NCBI RefSeq assembly: GCF_015752285.1 | Contig: NZ_JADOUY010000007.1 | Span: 1 to 64,000, forward strand | Length of the DNA: 64,000 bases | Origin: Mycetocola_A sp015752285 | GTDB taxonomy: Bacteria > Actinomycetota > Actinomycetes > Actinomycetales > Microbacteriaceae | Direction: 5' to 3' | In this document: positions 22,155 to 30,520 of the stretch, in pieces | Position numbering within the stretch: position 1 is the stretch's first letter | How the letters are laid out: every line of letters starts with the position of its first letter | Notes under the pieces: generated by a model | Told to the model about the DNA's origin: nothing | The model's database searches: none | The model's input: the letters and a program-made list of their open reading frames with translations, nothing else | Made by a program: the position numbers and the translations under genes

Positions 22155-22934
22155 TTACTTTTGCTCGTCGGTCGTTGGCTCGTCGACGGCAACATCACCA
22201 TCTGAATCACCAGACGCGACATCAGCAGCGCCGGCGTTCCCGACGGCGACATCACCATCTGAATCACCAGACGCGACATCAGCAGCGCCGGCGTTCGCGA
22301 GGGCGACATCACCATCTGTATCACCAGAGGCGACATCAGCAGGGCCAGCGGCCGCAGCGGCGACATCCACGTCGTCGTCGTCATCATCCGGAAGCTCTTC
22401 GAAGAGGCCTGTCGGAGGAGTGACGGTGACGATCCCTGCAGCGATGTCAACCGCAGGCACAAGAGCCTTCACGAACGGCACCATCACGTCGCCGGACGCC
22501 GTCGTCACGATGAGGAGGTCCTGGGCGGGGAAGTGATCGACCCGCGCGACGGTACCGACCCGCGCGCCGTCACGGTGCACGGCGAGTCCGACGAGCTGGT
22601 GGTCGTACCAGGCGTCCTCTTCCGGGGAAGCCTCAGAGACGTCCTGCTCGATCCAGAGGATGGCTTTGACGAGAGTTTCGGCCTCGGTTCGGTCTGAGAC
22701 GCCCTCGAAGAAGCCGACCGGGTGGCCGTTGTACCAACGCAGTTCGGTCAGGGTGAGCGATTTCCCGTGCCAGGACGAACCGGTCGGAACCTGGAGGGTG
22801 AAAACGGCCCCCGGCACGAACCGGCGTTCGGGGTCGTCGGTGAAGAGTTCGAGCTTGATGGCCCCTTTGAGGCCATGGGCCTTCGTGAGCCGTCCGACCC
22901 GCAACTGGGTCTTCGGCGTCTGGGCAGCGTTCAC
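22155..22934 (-). CDS. rimM: Ribosome maturation factor RimM with a tandem-repeat acidic tail
   Basis: RimM binds S19 and helps 30S head maturation. The GTG at 22934, four bases after the khpA stop, gives 259 residues. Residues 1-180 are normal RimM: LRVGRLTKAHGLKGAIKLEL, the PRC-barrel part WYDHQLVGLAVHRDG and the end IVTVTPPTGLFEEL. A tail of about 75 residues not expected for the family follows: an Asp run (DDDDDDVD), then 19-residue units such as GAADVASGDSDGDVA. Its function is unknown. trmD, usually the next gene, is 9 kb away. Confidence 0.93.
   Translation of the reverse strand: MNAAQTPKTQLRVGRLTKAHGLKGAIKLELFTDDPERRFVPGAVFTLQVPTGSSWHGKSLTLTELRWYNGHPVGFFEGVSDRTEAETLVKAILWIEQDVSEASPEEDAWYDHQLVGLAVHRDGARVGTVARVDHFPAQDLLIVTTASGDVMVPFVKALVPAVDIAAGIVTVTPPTGLFEELPDDDDDDVDVAAAAAGPADVASGDTDGDVALANAGAADVASGDSDGDVAVGNAGAADVASGDSDGDVAVDEPTTDEQK
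22185..22355 (-). repeat. Three 57-bp tandem repeats inside rimM
   Basis: Units start at 22185, 22242 and 22299, exactly 57 bases (19 codons) apart. The first two are nearly identical and the third has diverged. In-frame expansion of a coding minisatellite explains the acidic tail of RimM. Confidence 0.85.
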
Positions 22935-22935
22935 G

Positions 22936-23172
22936 TCAGGAATCGGTGTCGACGACGTCGACGCGAACGCGTCGGCCATCGGCGAGAGCGGAGACAAGCG
23001 TGCGAAGTGCCTTGGCCGTTCGGCCGGAGCGACCGATCACACGGCCGAGGTCCTCGGGGTTCACACGAACCTCGAGGACCTCACCGCGTGGTGAGCTCTG
23101 CGCTACGACGGTCACGTCGTCCGGATTGTCAACAATCCCCTTGACGAGGTGTTCGAGAGCAGGTGCGAGCAA
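22936..23172 (-). CDS. khpA: KH-domain RNA-binding protein KhpA
   Basis: The 78-residue single KH domain has the GxxG loop in DLGRVIGRSGRTAKALRTL. KhpA, with KhpB/EloR, binds RNA and affects cell elongation and division in Gram-positive bacteria. The start is a TTG three bases after the rpsP stop. It belongs to the rpsP-khpA-rimM unit. Confidence 0.92.
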   Translation of the reverse strand: MLAPALEHLVKGIVDNPDDVTVVAQSSPRGEVLEVRVNPEDLGRVIGRSGRTAKALRTLVSALADGRRVRVDVVDTDS

Positions 23173-23175
23173 TTG

Positions 23176-23598
23176 TTACGCCTTGTCTTCTTCAGCTGCC
23201 GGTGCGGCCTCAGCCTCAGCGGGAGCTTCTTCCTTGGCGGCCGGCTTCTCAGCCTTCGGCTTGAGGACGGGCTTCTTCTTCTCGTCTGCGACGAAGGCAG
23301 CCTTGGGCTCCTTCACCTTGACGGTCGAAACAGCGTCCTTGTCACCCTTGAACATGCCCCAGTCGCCCGTGAGCTTGAGGATGGCTTCGACCTGAGGAGT
23401 CGGCTGTGCGCCGACCGACAGCCAGTACTGTGCACGCTCGGACTTGACCTCGATGAACGAGGGCTCCTCGGTGGGGTGGTACTGGCCGATTTCCTCGATG
23501 ACACGGCCATCACGCTTGGTGCGTGAGTCGGCGACGACGATGCGGTAGTACGGTGCGCGGATCTTGCCCAGGCGCTTCAAACGAATCTTGACAGACAC
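23176..23598 (-). CDS. rpsP: 30S ribosomal protein S16
   Basis: S16 is needed for 30S assembly. The GTG start at 23598 is preceded by AGGAG and gives SVKIRLKRLGKIRAPYYRIV. The core is about 85 residues, then a Lys/Ala/Glu-rich tail (KAEKPAAKEEAPAEAEAAPA) brings it to 140 residues, as is common in actinobacteria. It is first in the unit; the 178 bases upstream should hold its promoter, but no clear box was picked out. Confidence 0.96.
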   Translation of the reverse strand: MSVKIRLKRLGKIRAPYYRIVVADSRTKRDGRVIEEIGQYHPTEEPSFIEVKSERAQYWLSVGAQPTPQVEAILKLTGDWGMFKGDKDAVSTVKVKEPKAAFVADEKKKPVLKPKAEKPAAKEEAPAEAEAAPAAEEDKA

Positions 23599-23776
23599 AA
23601 TTCTCCTGAAAGTTATTTGTTGTGTGATTGTGCTCGTCACCGGCTGCGTGGGGGCACACTCGGTCCGAAAGCTCTATTTGCTGCAGCGCCTGATTAGAGG
23701 GTCGGGCGGGTGCAGACTCGACTAACCATTCTGTCAGATTTTCCGGGCTCCCGTTACCAGCAGGATCAGACGGATG

Positions 23777-24565
23777 TCAGGATGTGACGCTGTCACGCCA
23801 GGACAGCCATCTGCGCACCGCGGCGAGGTCGTGATCGGGCCCGGAGATGCCGAGAGTGAACATGGTCGTGCCGAGCTCGAGCAGACGATCCGCCGTCGCC
23901 TCATCCCTGCCTTTCAGCTCGGTCGAGACCTCGATCTCAGAGACGTCGCGACCGACGTTCTCACCGTGCTGACCGAGAATCTCGAGCTTTTCGGTGAGGA
24001 TTTCCGGAGACGAGAAGCTGTGCCAGATGTCTGCGTGCTCGGCGACGATGCGCAGCGTCTTCTTCACGCCACCTCCGCCGATCATGACCGGGATCTTCCT
24101 CGATGGCGGCGGGTTCAGCTTCGACCAGCGGTCTGTGATGACCGGGAGAGCTTCTCCGAGCGCCGCGATCCGGCTGCCAGGCGTTCCGAACTCGTAGCCG
24201 TACTCGTCGTAGTCACGCTCGAACCAGCCGGCGCCGGTGCCGAAGATGAACCGACCGCCCGAGATGTGGTCGAGCGTGCGCGCCATATCGGCCTGAAGGT
24301 TGGCGTTCCGGTAGCTGTTGCAGTTCACGAGCGTGCCGAACTCGACTCGGCTCGTCTGCTCCGCCCAGGCTCCCAACATCGTCCAGGCCTCGAAGTGGAG
24401 CCCGTCAGGGTCGCCGCTCAGCGGGAAGAAGTGGTCCCAATTGAAGAGGATGTCGACGCCGAGTTCTTCGAGTTCGGCGACGGTGTCGCGGATGGCGGGG
24501 TACATCGCGTGCTGGGGTGCGATCTGTACGCCGATACGGACGGGGCGGCTCTGCGAAGATGACAT
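23777..24565 (-). CDS. LLM-class F420-dependent oxidoreductase
   Basis: The 262-residue TIM-barrel protein is of the luciferase-like monooxygenase class (LFNWDHFFPLSGDP, VEFGTLVNCNSYRN, GRFIFGTGAGWFERDYDEYG, IPVMIGGGG). This subgroup in actinobacteria uses the deazaflavin F420. The substrate cannot be told from sequence. It is a single gene, divergent from the glutamate-cysteine ligase gene. Confidence 0.85.
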   Translation of the reverse strand: MSSSQSRPVRIGVQIAPQHAMYPAIRDTVAELEELGVDILFNWDHFFPLSGDPDGLHFEAWTMLGAWAEQTSRVEFGTLVNCNSYRNANLQADMARTLDHISGGRFIFGTGAGWFERDYDEYGYEFGTPGSRIAALGEALPVITDRWSKLNPPPSRKIPVMIGGGGVKKTLRIVAEHADIWHSFSSPEILTEKLEILGQHGENVGRDVSEIEVSTELKGRDEATADRLLELGTTMFTLGISGPDHDLAAVRRWLSWRDSVTS

Positions 24566-24638
24566 GCCTCAAGCCTAGGTGGGACGTGGAAGGATAAATG
24601 CGTGCCGTGCACCCGCCCGGCGGAGCGGACGGTCACAC

Positions 24639-25781
24639 ATGGGCATCGACTTCGCACGATCGGAACGATCGACTGTGGGGATCGAGTGGGAACTCGCTCT
24701 CGTCGACCGCGACAGCGGCGAACTGGTTTCGGCCGCAGATGAGGTGCTGCTCGCACTCTCCCAGCCCGACGGTTCGCCGCACCCGAACATCACCGGCGAA
24801 CTGCTACTCAATACGGTGGAACTCGTCAGCAACGTCCACAGGACGGTGGCTGCCGCTGTGTCAGACCTCGACGGCCAGCTGCAGGAGCTCCGCACGGTGA
24901 CGCTCGGCCGCGGCATCGACATCATCGGGAGCGGCTCCCACCCGTTCGGCCAGTGGTATGACCAGCCCGTTGCGAACAAGGAGCGGTACCACAAGCTCAT
25001 CGAGCGCACGAAGTGGTGGGGCAGGAACATGATGATCTGGGGCGTGCACGTGCACGTCGGCATCGAGCACCGCGACAAGGTGATGCCCATCCTCAACGCG
25101 ATGCTCAGCTACATCCCCCACCTGCAGGCGATCTCGGCATCCAGTCCGTACTGGACCGGAATCGACACGGGGTACGCCTCGAACCGATCCCTGATGTTTC
25201 AGCAGCTCCCGACCGCCGGCCTGCCGTACCAGTTGGCCGACTGGGCGGCATTCGAGCAGTACGTCGCAGACATGACAACCCCGGGCATCATCGACGACTA
25301 CACAGAGGTGCGCTGGGACATCCGCCCGTCCCCACGTTGGGGAACGCTCGAGGTCCGGTTCTGTGACGGGGCGTCGACGCATCGTGAACTCGCGGCCGTC
25401 GCCGCGCTCATCCACTGTCTTGTCGAGCATCTCTCGACCCGTCTCGACAACGGCGAGAAGCTGATGGTCCTTCAGCCTTGGTACGTGCGCGAGAACAAGT
25501 GGCGTGCCGCCCGCTACGGACTGGATGCCGAAATCATCCTCGACAACGCGGGCAATGAACGCCCGGTCACCGATGACATCCGTGAGCTTCTCACGTTGCT
25601 CTCCCCCGTCGCCGACCGGCTCGGCTGCGCCGAAGAACTGGCCTCCATCGCCTCGATCATCGACCACGGAGCCAGCTACATCCGGCAACTGCGGGTCGCC
25701 GACGAGAACAACGGCGACCTCAGCGCTGTCGTCAAGGCGCTGGCGCAGGAACTGCGCGCCGGTTCGGCGCCGTCCCGTTAG
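24639..25781 (+). CDS. YbdK-type carboxylate-amine/glutamate-cysteine ligase
   Basis: The 380-residue protein is of the GCS2 family: STVGIEWELALVD near the start, GELLLNTVELVS, MMIWGVHVHVGIEHRDK and RWDIRPSPRWGTLEVRFCDG. Family members ligate glutamate to cysteine in vitro. Mycothiol-using actinobacteria lack glutathione, so the real amine substrate is uncertain. The ATG at 24639 was chosen because the family match starts there. The last four bases overlap the convergent ffh stop. Confidence 0.87.
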   Translation: MGIDFARSERSTVGIEWELALVDRDSGELVSAADEVLLALSQPDGSPHPNITGELLLNTVELVSNVHRTVAAAVSDLDGQLQELRTVTLGRGIDIIGSGSHPFGQWYDQPVANKERYHKLIERTKWWGRNMMIWGVHVHVGIEHRDKVMPILNAMLSYIPHLQAISASSPYWTGIDTGYASNRSLMFQQLPTAGLPYQLADWAAFEQYVADMTTPGIIDDYTEVRWDIRPSPRWGTLEVRFCDGASTHRELAAVAALIHCLVEHLSTRLDNGEKLMVLQPWYVRENKWRAARYGLDAEIILDNAGNERPVTDDIRELLTLLSPVADRLGCAEELASIASIIDHGASYIRQLRVADENNGDLSAVVKALAQELRAGSAPSR

Positions 25782-27337
25782 CGTCCGAGGAACTTCTGCA
25801 GGCTGGCGAGTTCTTCCTCGGTCGGGGTCGCAGAGCTCTGCGCACCGCCGAGACCGAATCCTCCACCGGTCGACGCCGCTGCCGGTTTCACACCGGATGC
25901 CAGCGCCGCGTTCTCGGTCGCTCGCTTCGCCGGGTTCCCTGACTTCGAGCCCTTCTTCTTCGGCTGAGGCTTGCGTGAGCTTCCGCCTCCACCGCCGGGA
26001 ATGGGGCCCATGCCGGGGATCTGCGGAACGCCTCCCTTTGCGACGGTTTTCATCATCTTCGCCGCCTGTTCGAAGCGGTTGACCAGCGCGTTGACCTCGG
26101 TCACTGTCGAACCGGAACCGCGGGCGATCCTCAGCCGACGGGATCCGTTGAGCAACTTGGAGTTCTCCCGCTCGGCGAGGGTCATCGACTGGATGATCGC
26201 CTCCGTGCGAACGATCTCGCGCTCGTCGAACGCATCGAGCTGCTGCTTCATCTGACCCATGCCGGGGAGCATGCCCATCATTTTCTTGATGGACCCCATG
26301 TTGCGCAGCTGCTGCATCTGCTTGAGGAAGTCGTTGAGCGTGAAGCTGTCTGTGGAGAACTTCTCGGCCATCTCGCGGGCTTCGTCCTCGTCGAATGCCT
26401 GCTGGGCCTGCTCGATCAGGGTGAGGATGTCACCGAGGTCGAGGATACGGCTGGCCATGCGGTCGGGGTGGAACGGCTCGAAATCGTCGAGTCCCTCACC
26501 GGTGGAGGCGAAGATGATCGGTCGACCGGTGACGGATGCCACGGAGAGCGCCGCGCCACCTTTGGCGTCACCGTCGAGCTTGGAGAGAACGACGCCGGTG
26601 AAGTCGACACCTTCCTGGAACGCTTTCGCCGTTGCGACGGCATCCTGTCCGATCATCGCGTCGATGACGAACAACACCTCGTCAGGGTCGACGGCCTTGC
26701 GGATGTTCGACGCCTGCTTCATCAACTCGGCGTCGACGCCGAGGCGACCGGCCGTATCGACGATGACGGTGTCGTACTGCTTCTGCCTGGCGTAGGCGAT
26801 CGAGTCCTTCGCCACGCGAACGGGGTCACCGACGCCGTTGCCGGGCTCGGGGGCGTAGACCGCGACACCGGCCTGCTCGGCGACGACGCTGAGCTGGGTG
26901 ACGGCGTTGGGGCGCTGGAGGTCGGCGGCGACGAGGAGCGGCGTGTGGCCGTCCTTCGCCAGCCACTTGGCCAGCTTCCCGGCAAGGGTCGTCTTACCGG
27001 CGCCCTGAAGGCCGGCGAGCATGATCACCGTCGGCGGGGTCTTCGCGAACTCGAGCCGGCGCTGCTCGCCGCCGAGAATCGCGACGAGCTCTTCGTTGAC
27101 GATCTGCACGACCTGCTGGGCAGGGTTCAGCGCCTTGTTGACCTCGTCGCCGAGCGCGCGCTCGCGCACCTTGCCGGTGAAGTCCTTCACCACATCGAGA
27201 GAGACGTCGGCCTCAAGAAGGGCGCGACGGATTTCACGTACGGTGCCGTCGACGTCTGACGCCGAGAGCGAGCCCTTCTTGCGGAGATTCTTGAAGGTCT
27301 CGGAGAGCCGGTCTGAGAGGTTTCCAAAAGTAGCCAT
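25778..27337 (-). CDS. ffh: Signal recognition particle protein Ffh
   Basis: This GTPase of the signal recognition particle targets membrane proteins to SecYEG. The 519-residue protein has the N-terminal helical bundle, the G domain (GLQGAGKTT at residues 109-117, DTAGRLGVD, LSKLDGDAKGG) and a Met-rich M domain (NDFLKQMQQLRNMGSIKKMMGMLPGMG, quoted in part: MGSIKKMMGMLPGMG). The C-terminal tail is Gly/Lys-rich. It has its own promoter region in the gap to lipB. The receptor ftsY lies 2.3 kb away. Confidence 0.96.
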   Translation of the reverse strand: MATFGNLSDRLSETFKNLRKKGSLSASDVDGTVREIRRALLEADVSLDVVKDFTGKVRERALGDEVNKALNPAQQVVQIVNEELVAILGGEQRRLEFAKTPPTVIMLAGLQGAGKTTLAGKLAKWLAKDGHTPLLVAADLQRPNAVTQLSVVAEQAGVAVYAPEPGNGVGDPVRVAKDSIAYARQKQYDTVIVDTAGRLGVDAELMKQASNIRKAVDPDEVLFVIDAMIGQDAVATAKAFQEGVDFTGVVLSKLDGDAKGGAALSVASVTGRPIIFASTGEGLDDFEPFHPDRMASRILDLGDILTLIEQAQQAFDEDEAREMAEKFSTDSFTLNDFLKQMQQLRNMGSIKKMMGMLPGMGQMKQQLDAFDEREIVRTEAIIQSMTLAERENSKLLNGSRRLRIARGSGSTVTEVNALVNRFEQAAKMMKTVAKGGVPQIPGMGPIPGGGGGSSRKPQPKKKGSKSGNPAKRATENAALASGVKPAAASTGGGFGLGGAQSSATPTEEELASLQKFLGR

Positions 27338-27406
27338 TTGAGGTCCAGTTTACCGAGCCTCGCGCCCCTCTCGCACCGCAATCGCCCGAGTCGCCGGATG
27401 GTGTTA

Positions 27407-27434
27407 TTGGACTCGGTCTATTTAATACTAGGCT
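27407..27434 (+). promoter_or_regulatory. lipB promoter, leaderless
   Basis: TTGGAC (27407-27412), a 16-base spacer, then TAGGCT (27429-27434), six bases before the lipB ATG at 27441. No Shine-Dalgarno sequence fits in between, so the transcript probably begins at the start codon. Confidence 0.6.
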
Positions 27435-27440
27435 GACCAC

Positions 27441-28094
27441 ATGACCGACGTTCTCGTTGCCGGACTCGCGCCCACCTACCTGACCTACATCGACGGCTGG
27501 GAACTCCAGCGCCGCACCCATCGGAGCGTCGCCGACGGTTCGGCCTCGGACACACTCATTCTGTGCGAACACGTCGACGTCTTCACGGCAGGGAAGCGCA
27601 CATCGTCCACCGAGCGCCCGACGGATGGCACTCCCGTTGTCGACGTCGACAGGGGCGGGAAGATCACCTGGCACGGTCCGGGCCAGTTGACCTGCTATCC
27701 GATCCTGCGTCTGCCCGAACCCGTGGACGTGATCGAGCACGTGCGCCGTCTCGAGCAGGTGATGATCGATGTGATCGCCGGATTTGGCGTGCGAGGCGAA
27801 CGAGTCGACGGACGCTCCGGCGTGTGGGTGGCGAGTGGGAACGGCTACAGCAAGATCGGAGCAGTCGGTGTGCGCGTGGCCGACAACGTCACCATGCACG
27901 GTTTCGCTCTCAACTGCAGCAACTCCCTCGAACCGTTCAGCCGCATCGTTCCGTGCGGCATCACCGACGCCGGGGTCACGACGGTGAGCATCGAATCCGG
28001 CCGCACCGTCACTCCCTCAGATGCGCTGGACTCCGTCGTCGCCGCGTTCCTGTCGAGCGCGGTCGACGTGACAGAAACGGAGTCGGCCGCGTGA
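27441..28094 (+). CDS. lipB: Octanoyltransferase LipB
   Basis: LipB moves octanoate from acyl-carrier protein to lipoyl-domain lysines. The 217-residue protein has GGKITWHGPGQLTCYPI, the lysine in YSKIGAVGVRVADNVTMHG and the acyl-thioester cysteine in FSRIVPCGITDAGVT. It overlaps lipA by four bases (GTGA). Confidence 0.96.
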   Translation: MTDVLVAGLAPTYLTYIDGWELQRRTHRSVADGSASDTLILCEHVDVFTAGKRTSSTERPTDGTPVVDVDRGGKITWHGPGQLTCYPILRLPEPVDVIEHVRRLEQVMIDVIAGFGVRGERVDGRSGVWVASGNGYSKIGAVGVRVADNVTMHGFALNCSNSLEPFSRIVPCGITDAGVTTVSIESGRTVTPSDALDSVVAAFLSSAVDVTETESAA

Positions 28095-29110
28095 GCGCCT
28101 GCGGCAGCCCGGGCCCGTCACCGCAGGTGACGGGGAATGGCCGCAAGCTGCTCCGTCTCGAGGTCAGAAACGCCGCCACCCCGATCGAGAAGAAGCCTGA
28201 CTGGATCAAAACGAAGGCCCGGATGGGACCGGAGTACCAGAGCCTGCAGAAACTCGTCAGGGACGAGGGGTTGCACACGGTGTGCCAGGAGGCTGCGTGC
28301 CCCAACATCTACGAATGCTGGGAAGACCGGGAGGCCACGTTCCTCATCGGCGGGTCGCAGTGCACGCGCCGCTGCGACTTCTGCCAGATCGACACCGGCA
28401 AGCCCGCCGACTACGACACCGATGAACCGCGCCGCGTCGCGGCATCCGTCACAACCATGAATCTGCGCTACGCAACGGTCACCGGTGTCGCCCGCGACGA
28501 CCTCCCCGACGAAGGCGCCTGGTTGCACGCGGAGACGGTTCGCCGGATACACGCCGACAACCCGGGAACCGGCGTGGAGATCCTCGCAACCGATTTCTCC
28601 GGAAATCCTGACCTGCTCGGCGAGGTGTTCGCGTCACAGCCTGAGGTGTTCGCCCACAACGTCGAGACCGTCCCGCGCATCTTCAAACGGATCCGTCCCG
28701 CCTTCCGCTACGAGCGGTCACTCGACGTGTTGTCGCAGGCCCGCGCGGCCGGGCTCATCACCAAGTCCAACCTCATCCTCGGCATGGGCGAAGACGAGGC
28801 CGAGGTAGCGGATGCTCTCCGTGACCTTCACGACGCCGGCACCGACATCATCACGATCACCCAGTACCTCCGGCCCACCCCGCGGCATCTCCCGGTGGCG
28901 CGATGGGTGCATCCGGAGGAGTTCGTCGCCTTCAAGGAGCTCGCCGAGCAGATCGGGTTCCTCGGCGTTCTCGCCAGACCGCTCGTCCGATCCTCCTACC
29001 GCGCCGGACGGCTGTGGGCCCAGTCGATGCATCGCAAGGGCCGCCCGATTCCGGCGGGGCTCGACCATCTGGCCGACCCGGCGCTCGGCTTCGCGCAGGC
29101 GGTCGGCTGA
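28091..29110 (+). CDS. lipA: Lipoyl synthase LipA
   Basis: This radical-SAM enzyme inserts two sulfurs into the octanoyl group. The first cluster's cysteines are in VCQEAACPNIYECW, the radical-SAM cluster in CTRRCDFC, and the C-terminal RSSYRAGRL holds the family's serine cluster ligand. The GTG at 28091 overlaps the lipB stop. The frame is open upstream inside lipB, but that is a shadow. Length 339. Confidence 0.96.
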   Translation: MSACGSPGPSPQVTGNGRKLLRLEVRNAATPIEKKPDWIKTKARMGPEYQSLQKLVRDEGLHTVCQEAACPNIYECWEDREATFLIGGSQCTRRCDFCQIDTGKPADYDTDEPRRVAASVTTMNLRYATVTGVARDDLPDEGAWLHAETVRRIHADNPGTGVEILATDFSGNPDLLGEVFASQPEVFAHNVETVPRIFKRIRPAFRYERSLDVLSQARAAGLITKSNLILGMGEDEAEVADALRDLHDAGTDIITITQYLRPTPRHLPVARWVHPEEFVAFKELAEQIGFLGVLARPLVRSSYRAGRLWAQSMHRKGRPIPAGLDHLADPALGFAQAVG

Positions 29111-29111
29111 G

Positions 29112-29609
29112 TCAGCTCAGCAGTTCAATACCGACGGACTCACCGCGGGTCGACAGGTAGACGACGAGTGCCAGATCGGAATTGTCAGGGTCGAACGCGA
29201 ACTCGAATGAGGCGAACGGGGCGCTCTCACCGGCCTGGTGAGGCGAGATCGCTACACGGATGAGCTGCAGCGACCGGATGATGTCGACGTCATTGTCACC
29301 GGAGTGGTCGACGAGCAGGTCGACGAGATCATCACCCACCTCATCGATGGTCTGCTCGATGAACTGGGTGACGTCGGAGTTGCGGTCATCGACGTCGGAG
29401 AGCATGGCCTCGCGGGCACGCAGGTCAAGGCCGTCGAGCGAGCTGATCACCCCTGCCGCCGTGTCGAGAGCGTCCGGGGAGATGGTTTCTCCGCCGGGAG
29501 CGCTCAGTGAGACGTCGACCGCCTGGTCACCCACCTCGACGGTCTCCGACCAGTACAGCCCACCGGTGGCATCCGTGTCGATCGCCCCGAAGAAGTCATG
29601 TTCGATCAT
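29112..29609 (-). CDS. DUF2004-like conserved protein
   Basis: The 165-residue acidic soluble protein has FFGAIDTDATGGLYWSETV at the N-terminus and FASFEFAFDPDNSDLALVV at the C-terminus, the pattern of small DUF2004-type proteins. The name is from memory of the family and moderately sure. No catalytic residues are evident. Its ATG overlaps the ftsY stop (ATGA), so it is translationally coupled to ftsY. Confidence 0.65.
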   Translation of the reverse strand: MIEHDFFGAIDTDATGGLYWSETVEVGDQAVDVSLSAPGGETISPDALDTAAGVISSLDGLDLRAREAMLSDVDDRNSDVTQFIEQTIDEVGDDLVDLLVDHSGDNDVDIIRSLQLIRVAISPHQAGESAPFASFEFAFDPDNSDLALVVYLSTRGESVGIELLS

Positions 29610-30484
29610 CAGCCAACCAGTTTCTGTGCGAAGACGTGCGGGGTGAAACCGGTGAGGTCGTTGATGCCCTCACCCTGCCCTACCAGTTTGATCGGAATGC
29701 CGGTGCGTTCCTGAACGGCAAGTACGAACCCGCCACGAGCCGACCCGTCAAGCTTGGTGAGGACGAGCCCGGTGACGCCTGCGTGCTCGATGAACGCTTC
29801 TGCCTGGGCAAGCCCGTTCTGCCCGGTCGTGGCATCGAGGACCAGCAGCACTTCAGAGATGGGTGCCTGCTTCTCGATCACCCGGCGGATCTTCGACAAT
29901 TCGTCCATGAGCCCGCTCTTCGTCTGCAGGCGACCTGCGGTGTCGATGAGCACGATCTCCACGCCGGTGCGCTTGGCGTAGTCGACGGTCTGGAAAGCGA
30001 CGGATGCCGGGTCCTGGCCCTGCTGCTGGGGACGGATGATCTGCGCTCCCCCGCGTTCGGCCCAGGTCGCGAGCTGTTCGACGGCCGCGGCACGAAAGGT
30101 GTCTGCGGCGCCGACGACGACGCTGCGTCCGTAGGTGCCGAGGAACTTGGCGAACTTGCCGATCGTGGTGGTCTTGCCGACCCCGTTCACGCCGACGACG
30201 AGCACGACGGCCGGACGCTCGGAGAGTTTCAGTGTCGTGTCGTATTTCGAGAGTCGTTCCTCGATCGACTCGCGGAGCATCCGCTGCAGATCCCGCGGGT
30301 CCGTCGTGCGGTAACGGTCGACCTTGGCATGGAGGTCGTCGACGACGGCCTCGGTCACGTCTGGCCCGAAATCGGCGCTCAGCAGGGCCGTCTCGAGGTC
30401 CTCCCAGGTGTCGTCGTCGATTGTCGGTTTCTGGAACATGCCCTTGAGGGCGCCGGAGAGTGACCAGGGCGTGCGTTCTGCCAT
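29609..30484 (-). CDS. ftsY: Signal recognition particle receptor FtsY
   Basis: FtsY is the membrane-associated GTPase receptor for Ffh. The 291-residue protein consists of the NG domain only: GVNGVGKTTTIGK (about residues 98-110), ADTFRAAAVEQL, IDTAGRLQTKSGLM and TKLDGSARGG. The long acidic A domain of E. coli FtsY is absent. It follows smc, a common actinobacterial order. Confidence 0.95.
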   Translation of the reverse strand: MAERTPWSLSGALKGMFQKPTIDDDTWEDLETALLSADFGPDVTEAVVDDLHAKVDRYRTTDPRDLQRMLRESIEERLSKYDTTLKLSERPAVVLVVGVNGVGKTTTIGKFAKFLGTYGRSVVVGAADTFRAAAVEQLATWAERGGAQIIRPQQQGQDPASVAFQTVDYAKRTGVEIVLIDTAGRLQTKSGLMDELSKIRRVIEKQAPISEVLLVLDATTGQNGLAQAEAFIEHAGVTGLVLTKLDGSARGGFVLAVQERTGIPIKLVGQGEGINDLTGFTPHVFAQKLVG

Positions 30485-30520
30485 GTGTCCAGACTATCGA
30501 GTGAAAGCGGACCGCTGCGT

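Noticed and set aside
24639..25781. Glutathione pathway
   Set aside because: Only a YbdK-type ligase is present. Mycothiol-using actinobacteria lack glutathione, no glutathione synthetase is seen, and a different substrate is likely.
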